From: Apostichopus japonicus
Taxonomy: Eukaryota > Echinodermata > Holothuroidea > Aspidochirotida > Stichopodidae
Assembly (NCBI RefSeq): GCF_037975245.1
Contig: NC_092576.1
Coordinates: forward strand, 40,552,111 to 40,616,110
Direction of reading: 5' to 3'
DNA: 64,000 nt
A model generated the notes under the pieces. The model was not told the DNA's origin, made no database searches, and saw only the letters and a program-made list of their open reading frames with translations. This document shows positions 1 through 12,752 of this stretch, one piece after another. Position 1 is the first letter of the stretch; each line of letters opens with the position of its first letter. A program made the position numbers and the translations under genes.

Positions 1-3000
1 AGGACAACTCTAACAGTTTTGAGCTGCTAGACTTTACAATGAAATAATAACAAAGCAAAGAAGCACAGCCCTGACAAACTTGTACAATAACAAACTACAA
101 AATAACAAATTTTGAAAGGGAAAGGATCTTGTCACGAACAAGGAAATTTTTCCCTGTTATTGAATAAGACAAAGCCGAGTGTCATAATGAGAGTTACGAA
201 AACAATCTGCTGATTTTAAAAGTAAAAAATTGGGTTTTTCCCTCTCCTCAAACTTATTATTCTCTCGGAAGAAAGTGAAACATGTCTCGTGTCTTGCTTT
301 TCATCTTCCTCTGTAAATAATTAACCTTTTCCACAAAAATTATTTCTGACAGAAATCACGGTCAGGTGATTTGATGATCTCATTATTCAAATATAAAAAA
401 TTACTTGAAGAAATGTTGCAGCATGCTGCAATACTTCCCTTAAATACATGAACATTTAAAACCCTGTCAAACTGATGTAAATGTTGGGTGTAATAGCCCT
501 CGAGTGACATTGTCAAACTGCATCTCTCTGGTTAAAAATAGCTAAAGTTAGAGGCAAGGGTTACAATATCTGAAGGGAAGAAATATGGAAGTGGTTGTCA
601 CCACAACTGGGGGTGGGGGAGGACTTAGTTGAGGTGTCCCTTCCCCATTATTGAAAATAATTCTTGTAAATGGTGGCTCCATGAATATATGTTTAACAAA
701 TTTGTGGAAACTACTTACAAATATGGACATTTCCTAAAGCTTGGTAAATCCACCCGGACACTCAGATAAGAAAGAAGGAAAAAAATGTAGGACATATCCG
801 GGGGAAATACAGACGTCGGGTAAACCTAAAGCCTCTTAACTTTACATTTCTGACAATGCTAAGAAATTTAGAAAATGAAAAATATGAGTTATGATTTAAC
901 AAAACTGATTTGTGAAATGAAGACATTTTAAAATAGAAAGATTTATATTAAAAGCTTCTGAGCATGTTGATGTTGCAGGGATCCGTGCCAATCAGAAAAG
1001 TCATTGAAAGTTTTTAGATGACTTTTTACTCCACTCGACTATTTCAATGGAAAACAACTCCTGAAATAACTTCAGCTGTGTGGATTATCTTGTTTATGTA
1101 AATGTGCCAGAATTGTATTTTCTTTTCTTTTTGTTTACAAGTTCTTGGTACAGTTAGAAGTCATATGTCCAAGTGTTGTAAATGAAAGTAATCCTTTCCT
1201 GCTGGTTGTGAAAGCAATCAATGTACTTGTAAGACATTGAGGAGTGTTATATTAGACAGTTAAATATCTTATTGATTAAAGAAATACTTGATTAATTGAT
1301 TTTTGATTATTAATTATTGATTAAAGAAAAGGGTGGTAGCTAAAATGCTTAACTAAGTTGTTGAGTTAGTGACCATTTTTGATTTTCTAGTATATTTTGT
1401 GACAATAATTGATAACTTTGTCAGAAGCATTCAAAGCCAAAAATATGTATCTTTTTTTTTACTCTTACAATTGTTAAAAGTTAATGTAAACATTTTGTGA
1501 AATGATACTAAAAATATCGATATAAATTTTAGAATACCTCAAAATCGTTTTATTTTTCTCCAATAATATGTTACTACATACAACTCTGCATTTTGAACAG
1601 ATATGTGTAGAAGATAGCCCAATACTGTCTTCATACCATGCACCAGTCTGTATCCAGCTGTGCAGATTACACTATTGCCGGTAGGCTGGTTATACTTTTC
1701 CAGTGTCATGCTGTGTAGGTTACAGTAGGCTACACATTTTGTAAAATGATACGGAAAATTATGAATACAAATTTTGATACTGCATAATCATTTTATATAT
1801 CTCATCCAGTCACCTGTATGACATTATATTTTATTTTGTACATTGGTTTGACACTCTCGTATGTTACAGTTCCGCCTTTGCTGACAACAACTTACGATTT
1901 GAGTTAGCTTCTTGTATTATACGCATTTGATTGACTAAAGTTATAATTATGCGAGGAATCCAGTTACATATTCGGTTGTGGAATGTTAGCTCCGATCAGC
2001 CTCTTACCATGTACGAGTCTGCATCTTGTACTGGTATGCGTAGGAGATTGTCTTCATACCATGCCCCAGTCTGCATCCAGATGTGGAGCCTACACTTAAT
2101 GTGCAATTTCTGTGTTAAGGTAACCCCTACCGTTACACTCGTTTCAATGGAAGCAATGTGTTGGAGTATACTTGCTTATATAACCTTAATCATACTCATA
2201 CTCAATAGTAAATGTCATCTACTCTCCTCTAAGAATAGATTTAAAAGTGAAATAATTCACGTTTTTCTGTGATGAGAAAGACAAATTTGATATGTTCATG
2301 CGAAAAGTAACAATAACGATTTTAACATTCACTATGTGAATATTCTAACACTATTGTGAAAGTGTCATTGTTTTTGAGCACCTCATTCTACCGTGTCTAG
2401 TATTTCTTGGTAATCTTTTAACACTGTGCACCCTCAGCGACCGGCTCCCCCGGTCGTTGCCCTTCCTTCTCATTCTACCATCCAAAGTGTTTTACACATA
2501 CGTTTTTGTAGTGGATATAAAATCTTACGGAAATTGCACGGAATACATTGGATTTTTACCTTCTATACATCAAGTAATATGGCTTCCATGGTTGAACCTG
2601 TTTCATGTTATCGGATACTTAGTAACTTCATCCTGCAAAAAACTCATGGAAGTGTATAACCAGGCCTGCCAGGAGGGGGCTGTGAGGACGGCTACAACCC
2701 CAGACCCAAGTCAATCCGGGGGTGGGGAAAATATGTGGGGGGAACCGGGAAAATATTGGATAAAGGATAGTGTGCTCTCGGAAATTCCGATGGGGCAAAT
2801 TGATTGTTTAATTAAAATGTTTGACGTTTTCTGCATTTTTTTGTTTAGGTGGTAACTGCCTCCTCGTAGCATTTTGTGTGGCAGAGATACATTTTGTTTT
2901 CAAATTTTGTAGTATTTTATGATTGTATCTGGCAATAGTAGAATGAAATGATGTCATCCTGGTAAAATGTGGTTGGTTTTTTGTATAATATTGTTCATTT

Positions 3001-4407
3001 GTTCAGAGAGGGTAAAACTTATACCCAAAAAATGTTTAATTTTGATGAAATTCTTAAGAGGACATTACTATGGAGGACATTACTAAAGAGGACATTACTT
3101 AAGAGGACATTAGTAAGGAGGACAGTTTAGTGAGGACAGTTAAAGAGGACAGCTAAGTAAGCTGAACAGGTGTATCAGGTCTAAACAGATCATAATAGGG
3201 GAATGTAAAGCATTTAAGGACATTCACCATTATGACATCACAGACCAACTACTATGATCCACTTCAAGGAAGAATCGAGGGTGTAACCTGCGAATTATTT
3301 TACTTTCAATTTACAGTATCTTGAGTTAGGTACAAGATATTGAGATAAGGTTTTCAACCTGAAAGTGTAGAAAACATCTTTCTCTTCCAACCGAGTTGTC
3401 TGCCACCAGAATATCCCTTTAAGGAAAACTTGGGGACCCTGTGACATATATGTTATTATGTCCAGGATTCAATCTAGCTCTTAATACCTCCCTGTGCAAC
3501 TGAAGACACTCCACCTTTAAGTTGTATTGGTATCTCTACTATCAACTATAAAAGCAGCTTCTTCTTTTTTAAGTGGACCACAGAAATATCATAACCATGT
3601 CCTTGATAAATTGTTAATATGAAATTTCTTTTGTAATACCACTGTAGCCGATCGTTTTGTATGAGGCTTGGTGTGTGCTTCATTTCCATTAGTTAGAGGG
3701 TTTCTTCCTGTAAACTTTCAAGACGTAACTGTGAATAGAAAAGTTAATGGTAATAAAATTTCAAAATGATAAAAATTTTAACTTCATTGTTTTTTTTCTT
3801 TCATTTATTTTCACATTTAAATATGATTTTTTGTGAAGTTGTATTGTCTGAAATTTTAAGACAGTCTGGCAATTCTCAGGCAAAATTTGATCAAGCTCCC
3901 TTCCTCCCCCCACCCATCCCCCACCCAACCCCACCTGTCATTGCACTGATGAGAAACTAAGTTCTGTTCCTCCAAACACTTGTACCTGATTGGCAAGTTT
4001 ATCACACCTAATGTAAAATACTTACAATAAGATTGGAGTCAAATTTAAGACACCCTTCTATTAATTAAGTTCCACCAAATGTAAGTTAATTAGGCTGTAA
4101 TTAATTCAACCGGATCCATGTTTAATTCGGTGCCCAGACATAGTTCCATCACACGTAAAAGGTAACTTGAGAGATGTCAAAACAACATTCAAATTTTACA
4201 TGATATGGAATGTCGTTTTTAATACTGTCAAACTAATGATCTATGTTAGCAATAAATGGGGGTCCTCTGGCTGAATCAATGCTTTGGACCTCTGATACAT
4301 TCCTTGATCCCTTCACTTCCCCCCCCCCCTCACTACCATCCCTCCTGTTTTGTGAAAAAAATCTCAAAAGTGTCATGTTCATATCAATAAAAAGTGCCCC
4401 CTCCCCC
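1..4407. other. Gene-free flank with simple repeats
   Basis: No reading frame here resembles a known protein. The stretch is AT-rich. It holds partly repeated blocks between about 1490 and 2130 (for example CTTCATACCATGC at about 1630 and 2055, and ATTTTGTRAAATGATAC at about 1492 and 1737), C-rich runs near 3900 and 4320, and the minisatellite listed separately. It could include the 3' UTR of a gene lying to the left, but I see no coding exon. Confidence 0.5.
3059..3152. repeat. GAGGACATTACT minisatellite
   Basis: About seven or eight degenerate tandem units of GAGGACATTACT, with later units shortened to GAGGACAGTTTA-like forms. No coding frame is associated. Confidence 0.8.
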
Positions 4408-4696
4408 CCTGTTCTTTTCAGAGCCTGAAGTTTTTGTCACTTGTAAACAAACCTTTTCACACTGTACTAAACAACTTTCGTACGTACGCTGCTCCTGAGA
4501 GGCCTAAAAGGGTCTAAAATTGCCTCAATTGACACAATTGTTCACCACCTGTACTTCAATTCATGCTCTTCAACATCCAAGCCACAAAAAACTAGATCAT
4601 GATTGATAACAAGTTTTTAACTGCATTTTGCCAGTTTTCCTGGTATAGGAGAACGTCCAGGCGGATTGATACAGACTCTAATAGGTGAATGCCACC
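4408..4696 (-). repeat. Dispersed repeat family R1, copy 1
   Basis: Read on the minus strand this begins GGTGGCATTCACCTATTAGA and matches two other segments of the window, at 30308-30672 and 49300-49650 on the plus strand, over most of its length. Shared landmarks include CTATTAGAGTCT, GAAGAGCATG and CTCAGGAGCAGCGTACG. No protein or terminal inverted repeat is evident, so the class is unknown. This copy ends about 105 bp before the probable RPL12 transcription start. Confidence 0.75.
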
Positions 4697-4802
4697 AAGA
4701 GAATTGTTTCAGACAAGCGCCCTCGATATTCCTTTTCCGTATAGCCTTGCAAGGGTGAAGTGCAACTTATTCGGTCGTGTCCAAAATCGGGCTCATCCGA
4801 CA

Positions 4803-4815
4803 CTTTCCCTTCTTT
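4803..4815 (+). promoter_or_regulatory. 5' TOP tract of RPL12
   Basis: A pyrimidine-only run beginning with C (CTTTCCCTTCTTT) lies 35 nt before the start codon. Vertebrate and invertebrate ribosomal protein mRNAs typically start at such a 5' terminal oligopyrimidine tract, which places them under mTOR/LARP1 translational control. Start-site use here is inferred. Confidence 0.6.
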
Positions 4816-4850
4816 ATATCACTTAAAAAGTGCCCATATCATTCGCAAAA

Positions 4851-4887
4851 ATGCCTCCAAAGTTTGATCCAAACGCAATTACTGTTG
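4851..4887 (+). CDS. RPL12: RPL12 exon 1
   Basis: Twelve codons plus one base: start codon through Val12, the conserved MPPKFDPN amino terminus. The donor is GTACGC. Confidence 0.93.
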
Positions 4888-7800
4888 GTACGCGTAGTAT
4901 TAACACTCAATTTTTGCCAAGTTTCTTTCTTATATTTCATGTTCACGTGCAGTAGGCTACTGTAGCTGTCCGTATGCTTCATAATATTAGAATGGGTTAT
5001 GCGAATAGAGCAAGAACTCCGTAACTTTACGACCAAAGAGTGGATCTTACATTAACTAGCATAGCTTCATCCACGATTGAAACCAGGCAATTTTTAGTTC
5101 TTAGTTTTAAGCTTCCTTAGGGTTCAATGTTATTGGCATTTGTGATACAAGTTTCATGCGCTAGTGTAATTTTGTGTCATAGTCATAACGTATGCAATAC
5201 AACACATAGGCCTAAAATACGCTGTCTTTCAATTTAAAATGTGCCTTCCGGAACCCAATGATTCACCTGTATTGACATTCTCATAAAAATGATATAGCCT
5301 AAGCTACAGTTAAGTGATAACTGATCTTGTGAACAGAGTCTGAGCTGTACGGTATATTCTGAAGATTGAAACCCAGGCTAATATAAATTATTATAGCCTA
5401 GGCCGGTCTTAGTTAACGTTAGGCTAAGCTCGGTTCAGCCTATGAGAAATATAAGTTGCGAATATGCTGCTTGACAACAGCATTGACAGTCCATAACGTT
5501 TGTTTTGCTAGTACTGGCTTACCATAATCTTTACTCTGTAGGCCAATACCTTTGACTTGGTAGTTTAATCGGCCTGTTTGGAATCGATGTTGCTAAGGCC
5601 TACTTGTATGATCAAACTGTGGGATCAAGTCCATAAGTGGTCGCCTTAGCATTGTTAGGGAACTTACTGTGCCATTGCAAAATAGAGAATACAGAAATCA
5701 AAAGGCAAGTTTATTAGTGTACTTTTGTTAGATCGTAGCAATGCACAAGTAATAACTAATTTTTTATGATTTTGTTCAATAAAATAGAACATTAACAAAT
5801 GTTCAAGCAATTCTTTCTTTGTTAAAATGCACAAGTAATATCTCAATGCTGATGATTTTGTTTAAAAAATATTGAACATAAACTTATGTTAAAGAAATTC
5901 TTTTCTTTGACTTAATTGGACACTGTTTCGTACATACTCAAAAAATATATAATCTTACACCAAAATAATATCATAAAGCATGTTGTATATTGCTGTGTTT
6001 GTGTTAAATTCGTACAAACATGAATTAAATATGTCATTTCTGGTTATTTCATACGAAAATAAAAGAACTTTTGAAAGAATTCAAACTGTGAATGAACTTC
6101 TGACTATCTACTAGGGCTAGGCAAGGTAGCTTTCTTACGGCATTAATAGATCTCTTTACATTTATGAAACTATAGCATTACCCAAAAGATCACTAGATCT
6201 GGATATGCCTTGACCCATATTCTATCGAATGGAATGTGCAGTATATATGTAACACCTGTCTAGGCCTATAAATCAATTTTAGACCTAATGATTTTGTTTT
6301 ACATGCTGGCTTGATTTTCTAAAGAGTAGTTTTACTTTTCATTGTTCAGTGTACCTGAGGGCTGTTGGTGGAGAAGTTGGAGCAACCTCGGCTCTTGCCC
6401 CCAAGATCGGTCCTCTCGGTTTGGTGAGTCACAAACGTTTATGCAAGAAACAGTGTCATAATAATCGGCAGTTATTTTTACAAAGCTCAGGCGACTGCAA
6501 AATGTGGGGGAAACATGCAAGGGCTTATGGAATTACAACTTACACATCGGGTAGCTTCTAGTTCAACATTTCAACTAAAATTTGGAATATTTTCAATTTA
6601 GAAAGTCATTTCCGATGGGAAACCGTAGATTGCTCTTAGATGAAAAACAGACCTTACTATGACCTGGCCGTGTATGTAACCCAGATCCTCCGGATTGCTA
6701 AGCCTCATTGCTACAAATTCCACCGCCTTTACCCACCCGGCCACAGCACCGGTTTATTCCAGTGTTGGACCGCAAAATGCTATGGAAAATTATCAAATTT
6801 GCGTTGACACAAAGATTTATAAGCCTCCGTAACTTACAGATAAACAGTAGTGTTTTATATGAGACAACATTCAAAGACATCAAATCAACTAAACAAAAAT
6901 TGAACACTCAATTCATCTCGGAATATATATTGATTTTTCTCCTTTTAGTAAATTGATACAGAAAGTTTTATCAAAGATAAATTGTCATATTGCTTTTCCT
7001 GCAAAATGTAAGAAATACAACTTTGAGCATCTTTTAGAGAATTTGGGTTTTCATGAAAAATTTTCAGTTATTCAATAATGAATTCCCTTACAGTATCTGT
7101 GATATATCAGCTGTTTTCAATTTTCCTTTTTTTTTTAAGTCAAAATGATTGCAAAATGTTTCAACATAATGCAGTGGTCTAGTGGCTGTTCGCTAAAGAA
7201 ATTAAGTCTGTAAACTATGCTTGAGTTTGTAAGCTTTAAATTATTGTAAGAGGTGATAATGTAGATGTTGAAAGGGGAGGGGATTTGGGAGAACGTTGAT
7301 GGAGTGGTTTTAACATTTTTGGTTAAGTGTAAGCAAGAATGGAGAATATTTGACATCCAAGCAGATTTATGATGACATTGATAGTCTAAAACATTTGCTG
7401 TTTTCTTTTTACTCTGTCCAGTCTCCCAAGAAAGTCGGAGATGACATCGCCAAGGGAACCCAGGACTGGAAGGGTCTCAAGATCACCGTCAAGTTGACCA
7501 TCCAGAACAGGCAGGCCACCGTCAGCGTGGTCCCCAGCGCCTCCTCTCTCATCATCAAGGCACTGAAGGAAGCCCCAAGAGACAGAAAGAAGGTCAAAAA
7601 TAGTAAGCATTGAAACTAGGATTTGTTCCTGTAGGAAGAGGGACAAGGCAATGCGTTTAGGGCAAGTAGAAAACTGCCCTGGGATTAACTCACCTGGGTG
7701 CACCGTGGCAGTTTTTCAGATCTCAAAAGGTCATCGAGGGCAAATATAAAAAAGATTCCAGGCCATGTTTTTTAACCCCTTAATGACAAGAAAAAATAAA

Positions 7801-9513
7801 GTTATGACCGTGAGGAGGGGCAAGGCAATGTGTTTAGGGCAAGTAGAAAACTGCCTTGTGATTGATTAACCTGGGGGCATCGCGGGCAGTTTTTCACATC
7901 TCAAAAGGTCATCGAGGGCCCAAAAAAGAAGATCAAAAATAGAAAAGATTCCAGGGCATTTTTTTTTCCCCTAAATGAAAAGAAAAAATACAGTTATCAC
8001 AAAAAAACAGGAGTGATTCATGTTTTTAAATATCTAGTTGGCTGGTACATCTAGAATTTTATGTTATAATGGGACAAATTTTGAGCCCTGACTTAAGCCG
8101 ATAACAAAGTTGAATGATAATCTAGATAATTATGCGGGCATGAATGTCAACTGGATCAAAAGGAGCACAGTCATTGTTAACATGATGAGTTTTCAAGGGC
8201 ATTATGGCACTTGATAGGGGCACCGACTTGACAGTGAGGTCAGTTTCATTTTAGATATTAATATGCAAGTTCAGTATTTTCAGTTTTGCAATTTGATACC
8301 TGATTTGTAGTTTTCTCTGCATTGGAATTCAACAAACTTATTATACCCGGCTGGTTAAGCTTCATTTGTTGAAAAAACCAAGTCTTTAATTTTAAGTTAT
8401 ATTTTAGGTTTCCTCAAATTATGAACAAAACACCAAGGAGTTGCTTCAAAGTGTGACTTTAATCTTTCTCAGTTCAACACAATGGCAACATTAGCATGGA
8501 TGACGTCATCAATATCGCCAGACAGATGAGGGAACGTTCCATGGCCCGGGACCTCGTGGGGACCGTCAAGGAGATCCTAGGGACCGCCCAGTCCGTCGGC
8601 TGCACCGTGGACCAGGAACATCCCCACGATGTCATCGAGAAGGTCAACGAAGGAGAAATTGAAATACCAGATGTAAGTGTCAGGGAGGGAGGCAAAGCTT
8701 TTGTCTGTGTGGAATATTAAAAAAATAATAACAATAATAATAACAATAAAAAAAAATTTAAAAAATATTGCCTCGATCATCCATCCTTATCTTGTCAAAC
8801 TCTCCAAGTTCAAGGGGTTATTCTGGTTGCAAGCAATTTAACTCTTTTATTAGAGGAAAAAAAAATCCACAGGCTGTTGAATTAACCCCCCCCCCCAATT
8901 GATTATCTTGTTCATAACCAGGTGTTATGGTTGATATTGAGGGTGACCTGTTTTGCCTGGCTGAACAACTCCCTCACTCTAGGGTAGGGAAAGGTTCAAA
9001 GTAGTTTGTCTATATTATGTCATAATAATGGTCAATGTTCTTGAAAAGATTGTCCCATCCTATTATAATCATCATATTGAGTTATCGTTATATTTAAAAA
9101 CAAACAAAAATGACATTTCAGCTTAATTAAAAATTAAATCATGATGACATATCTCTTGTTCTTTTGTGATTGATGCCTTATCAAAATATCATAAAAATTT
9201 CAAAACTGATGAATTTGCCATGTATACATAAAGATATAAGAATGTGGCTTTTACTGTAAAATGGTGAAAATTTCCTGCGGCCTCAGCCACTGAAATATTT
9301 ATTTAAATGGACTATACAGCTAACGCTTGGCGGCAGAAGGCCCATAATTTTCCTTTATCAAACCAACTTGAATTTGTCAATCTACAATAGGTCTTATCTG
9401 AATTATTCTTGTGTATAGTTTAGCTCTTTTGTTATATTATTTCTCCCATCATTATTCATTTTTGATTTTTTTATTGACATTTTGTTTCCATCCATGTTTT
9501 TTTTTAGGAATAG
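4851..9513 (+). CDS. RPL12: 60S ribosomal protein L12 (five exons, complete)
   Basis: L12 (uL11 family) binds 28S rRNA at the base of the ribosomal P-stalk, where it helps position translation factors in the cytosol. The CDS joins 4851-4887, 6350-6423, 7422-7602, 8473-8672 and 9508-9513: 498 nt, 165 residues, the same length as human L12. It starts [12 protein letters not shown]. The N-terminal domain carries [18 protein letters not shown] and the KVGDDIAK segment; the C-terminal rRNA-binding domain has [19 protein letters not shown] and LGTAQSVGC. Every junction has GT-AG sites and keeps frame. The last exon supplies only one Glu codon and TAG. The gene converges on the aldehyde dehydrogenase gene to its right. 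Identity is near certain; only the two-codon last exon rests on length and splice-site fit. Confidence 0.97.
5664..5905. repeat. Imperfect tandem duplication in RPL12 intron 1
   Basis: Two AT-rich copies of roughly 90 bp share ATGCACAAGTAATA, GATTTTGTT and an AACAT/ATGTT inverted motif followed by AATTCTTT. The rest of intron 1 (4888-6349) shows only GGCCTA-rich noncoding sequence. Confidence 0.6.
6350..6423 (+). CDS. RPL12: RPL12 exon 2
   Basis: Completes a Val codon, then [13 protein letters not shown] and the APKIGPLGL motif typical of uL11 proteins. Acceptor TTCAG, donor GTGAGT, ends in phase 0. Confidence 0.96.
7422..7602 (+). CDS. RPL12: RPL12 exon 3
   Basis: Encodes [11 protein letters not shown] through PRDRKKVKN, including the KLTIQNRQ and [14 protein letters not shown] segments. 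Acceptor GTCCAG, donor GTAAGC. It is much more GC-rich than its introns. Confidence 0.97.
7631..7999 (+). repeat. 180-bp tandem duplication with conserved stem-loop in RPL12 intron 3
   Basis: Two copies (7631-7807 and 7809-7999) share GGCAAGTAGAAAACTGCC, CTCAAAAGGTCATCGAGGGC and AAAGATTCCAGG. Each keeps a 9-bp inverted repeat, AAAACTGCC and GGCAGTTTT, at 7670/7707 and 7847/7885. The rest of the intron (8000-8472) and intron 4 (8673-9507) hold AT-rich sequence without a recognisable element. Confidence 0.75.
8473..8672 (+). CDS. RPL12: RPL12 exon 4
   Basis: Encodes [19 protein letters not shown] through the final IEIPD. It includes the rRNA-contacting C-terminal helices and the near-invariant GTAQSVGC. 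Acceptor CTCAG, donor GTAAGT, phase 0 at its end. Confidence 0.97.
9508..9513 (+). CDS. RPL12: RPL12 exon 5 (Glu-stop)
   Basis: After a T-rich tract and TTTAG acceptor, GAA TAG gives one residue and the stop, bringing the protein to 165 aa. The alternative, reading on into the intron from exon 4, would add an unrelated tail ending near 8720. Confidence 0.7.
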   Translation, partial: E

Positions 9514-9813
9514 AATGGGCTTAAGAAATCTCCACCTGTGGCTTACCAAGCCTTGAGATGCTGTTTCCAACCAGACCAGCCTTGAAGATCTGTTCTGTAA
9601 ATTTTCAGTGAACGGTGGAGAGATATAATATATTAACGGCCAGAATTCTAACTGAAATTTCACATTGGTTGGTCTTGTTATTTTTCTTTTGTTGTTTCTC
9701 AAAGTTTTTGGCAGGAAGACTTTCAGGATACTACTTCTGCTTTAGACGTTCGGAAAAATTTGTGTGAAGGCACCTATTATATAAAGATATCAAGTTGGTG
9801 TTTGTCTCCCTGA

Positions 9814-9819
9814 AATAAA
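9814..9819 (+). terminator. RPL12 polyadenylation signal
   Basis: AATAAA lies 301 nt after the stop codon and is the first canonical signal downstream. It is followed within about 30 nt by a GT-rich stretch. This places the mRNA 3' end near 9835. Confidence 0.65.
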
Positions 9820-9977
9820 GTTAACTCTTTCCAAAAAGTGTTCTGAAAAGTATGAGGCAGTTTCTTCACATTCTCAAAGAGTGATAGTTTAGTTTAGTAG
9901 AAAAAAAGGATCAGGAGGGACACTCAAGTCCCCACCAAAGACCCTATAGGAGAAAAAAAAACTGAAGACACAAACTT

Positions 9978-10160
9978 TCAGACCCGATTACAATGCTTAA
10001 AGTTCTTGTCCAAAGCATTCTTAAACCCATTGACACTACTTGCAAGTACAACTTTCTCAGGCAAACTGTTCCACTCATTCACAACCCTATTAGATAAAAA
10101 GTTATGCCAAATATTAATCCTACTTTGTGATTTTTGGAGTTTAAGACAATGACCTCTGGT
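9978..10160 (-). pseudogene. LINE reverse-transcriptase C-terminal fragment
   Basis: The minus strand encodes about 60 residues ending at TGA (9978-9980). They contain RINIWHNFLSNRVVNEWNSL, then LPEKVV and FKNALDK. This resembles the tail of animal non-LTR retrotransposon (CR1/Jockey-like) polyproteins, where an S-NRVV-WNSLP motif follows the polymerase. No upstream RT domain is present, so this is a 5'-truncated dead copy. The T- and A-rich DNA at 9890-9960 probably belongs to its 3' UTR. The family assignment is from memory of the motif. Confidence 0.7.
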
Positions 10161-10262
10161 ACAACTACTATTTTGATGGCAGCTTATTCAGTGCAGTTAT
10201 GGTAGACAAAGTTATATTTAGCAAACCAGTTATACCATATCCATGATCATCCACAACACTGC

Positions 10263-10468
10263 AGCCAGTTGGGACAATTTCCTAATGCTAATACCTCTCT
10301 AAACTGTACTCCAATATCATGCTGCAAAGCACTGGTATTGTCAGTACAAACAGTTCCTAACCTCGATCTGATAGAAACATGATATTCATACTGCTCGTAC
10401 TGACAGTACGAGTGCTCTGAAGAGGGACATGACACTACAGTATAGAAAAATATTGTCCCAACTGGGTG
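10263..10468. mobile_element. 206-bp MITE with TIRs and AACACTGC target duplication
   Basis: The ends are AGCCAGTTGGGACAAT and ATTGTCCCAACTGGGTG, an inverted pair. AACACTGC flanks both sides (10255-10262 and 10469-10476). An 8-bp duplication suggests a hAT-type transposase. Interior sequence recurs in the array at 15463-15845, and a left end recurs near 60847. Confidence 0.8.
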
Positions 10469-10476
10469 AACACTGC

Positions 10477-12752
10477 TCAACAGCAAATTGGAATGGGTCA
10501 AAGAGAGGTTGGGGGAGGGGGGGGGAAATAAATGCACATTTAAATTTCAATTGTTTTTATTGCAAATTGTATATTTTTCATGCCTTTTTCAAATATAAAT
10601 CTCTGCTTTCACTACAAGTTGTATGGAATAAGTATAGAACAGGGACATCCTCCTATCATACCGATAAAATATGCATGCAATGTAAACTGAAGCATGCTAC
10701 GCAATGTCTGCTATCCTTAAACCAGACAAACAAACTCAACAAAATTGTTCCAAAATGTGCTACAAAAGACCCAGACATGATAACTAGGTGTAAGAAGTAC
10801 AAAATCAGCTGTTTAATCTATTTTCTTTAGTCTTTGACACTCAAATCACAAGGAATGCCCATATCTGAGCGGTTCCCCTAACTCAGGCATTCATGACTTT
10901 ATTTGTCCAGTATGTATAGTCATGTTATGACCAGAAAGTGTTTCTAAATGGTCACCCCTGATGACCATTAACTACTGACTAGTCTCAAACCATGTAAAAT
11001 AAGTCATTAGATTTATATATATTAGACCCATAACCATAAACTTTGCAACCTTCAGAAAGTTTCAAGTAAAAAGGCTTAACCTGATTAAAAGAGCATTTGA
11101 AATCCAGTCTATAGAATAGGTATAATATATATAATATATTTGTATGTATATCATGCAAGCATTATGCAAATGGTAAATGGATGCTTGTGTAAATGAATCG
11201 TTAAGCAAGGCTGTCTACAGCTATTTGTGAGGGGCAAGGGGAGGCTCTGCAGTGGGGGTCCAGGGTGGGGGAAGGATCCAAAGCTGGTTTGAACAGAGAC
11301 CTCAATTGTTATGTACCTCAATTGTAAAGTAGGGTTTAGTCTACTGTAGGGCAAGCACTTAACCCACTTCCTTCCCCCATGCCCTACCCATACCCCACTC
11401 TTACCCCCATTCAAACACGCACCATAGTAATGACCTTGACTGAATTGAAAAGAAATAACATAAACACGTTGTGATATAACTTAGTACAAAATAAGATGTA
11501 TCTCAAATAAACAATGTAATTTAAAGTCTCCGATATTACAACAGAAATATCCTGTTCAATAATGGTCCGTGTATACACATAACAAAATCATGCTACCCAT
11601 CACATGAAATAACCTTAACTCTACAACCTTAAATCTAACAAATTAAATCTACAAACCTTAAATCAATTTAAATTTACTGTGTGGATAAATCCAAACTACA
11701 TTACAACTCAAAATGAACATTATCAGCTCATTAGAAACTAAGCGTTAACATACACAGAGAGAATATTTCAGAAAATCGTTTTTAGGCCCACGCTTTGATA
11801 TGTCTCTCTTTTGCTCTAGGCTAAAACATGATCTCTCTTTCAAATCCCGAAGCAAAATCTGAAAAGAAGTTTCATCTTAATGTATAGTTCTCGCCAGTAA
11901 TGAGTCCACGCTTGTATGCTGGGTTAGTTTTCTGTACTTTTACCCAGTCTTATGGATTTTTACTCAAGTCCTTCTGGACTCTAGTGTACACCCAAGTGGA
12001 AACTTAAGTATTTGGATTCTCACTTGAGTCTTGTACTCACACCAAGGATAACTCTACATGTTCTCACTGTACTACTCAGACTGTTGTACTTGTATTACAA
12101 GTCTTCAATGCGCTATTTAATAACTCCCAGAGGTGAGTCACATGGGATAGTCGAATTTCTTGGAGAGGAAAATAACTGTAAGGTTGATAAACATATAAGA
12201 AGGTAAAATGAAAGTTTGACCAGAATTCACTTTTACTGCTTGAATGAAGAAGACTATAAAGTGATGCAATAACAACCATCTCTGGATAACACTGACATCC
12301 AATGAAAAACTCAGCCTCTCTCAGTTTATGTCACCATGGAAACTTGTGAAAACAATAGTTGTCACAAAAGTTATGAGTACCATGAAAAAAAGATACTTCA
12401 AAATGGTCTATTATGAAGTACTCAAAAATAGTGTAAAATTTGTTTGTGCTTTTCAACAATATTTCATGTAATATATCAATATAATATATATCATACAACA
12501 TATGTAGAAACTCTGAACAAATTTTCAAACCCATTAGTGAAAGGAATTAATTTTGGTCAGGATCCAAGAGGGATGCTGGAGTGTACAGACTCCTCCTATC
12601 TTCAACCTAGCACAAAACTTCAAAAAGTAGTTATCAGCACAACCCTGGAGAAGGATGTTCCCAGATATACCCTGCAATGACCCCTGGGCCAACCATCCCC
12701 CCCCCACCACCCTTTCTGGGTCTGTCCCTGTTTCCGCTGCTTAAAGTATCGC
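10477..12752. other. Intergenic region between convergent RPL12 and ALDH3 copy A
   Basis: No coding segment is recognised. The region is AT-rich with a purine-rich strip near 11220-11280. It should contain the 3' UTR of the aldehyde dehydrogenase gene, but I could not place its poly(A) signal with confidence; an ATTAAA on the minus strand at 12114-12119 is one candidate. Confidence 0.5.

Noticed and set aside
7386-7703. 105-codon minus-strand frame
   Set aside because: Antisense shadow of RPL12 exon 3; the plus-strand frame has the conserved protein.
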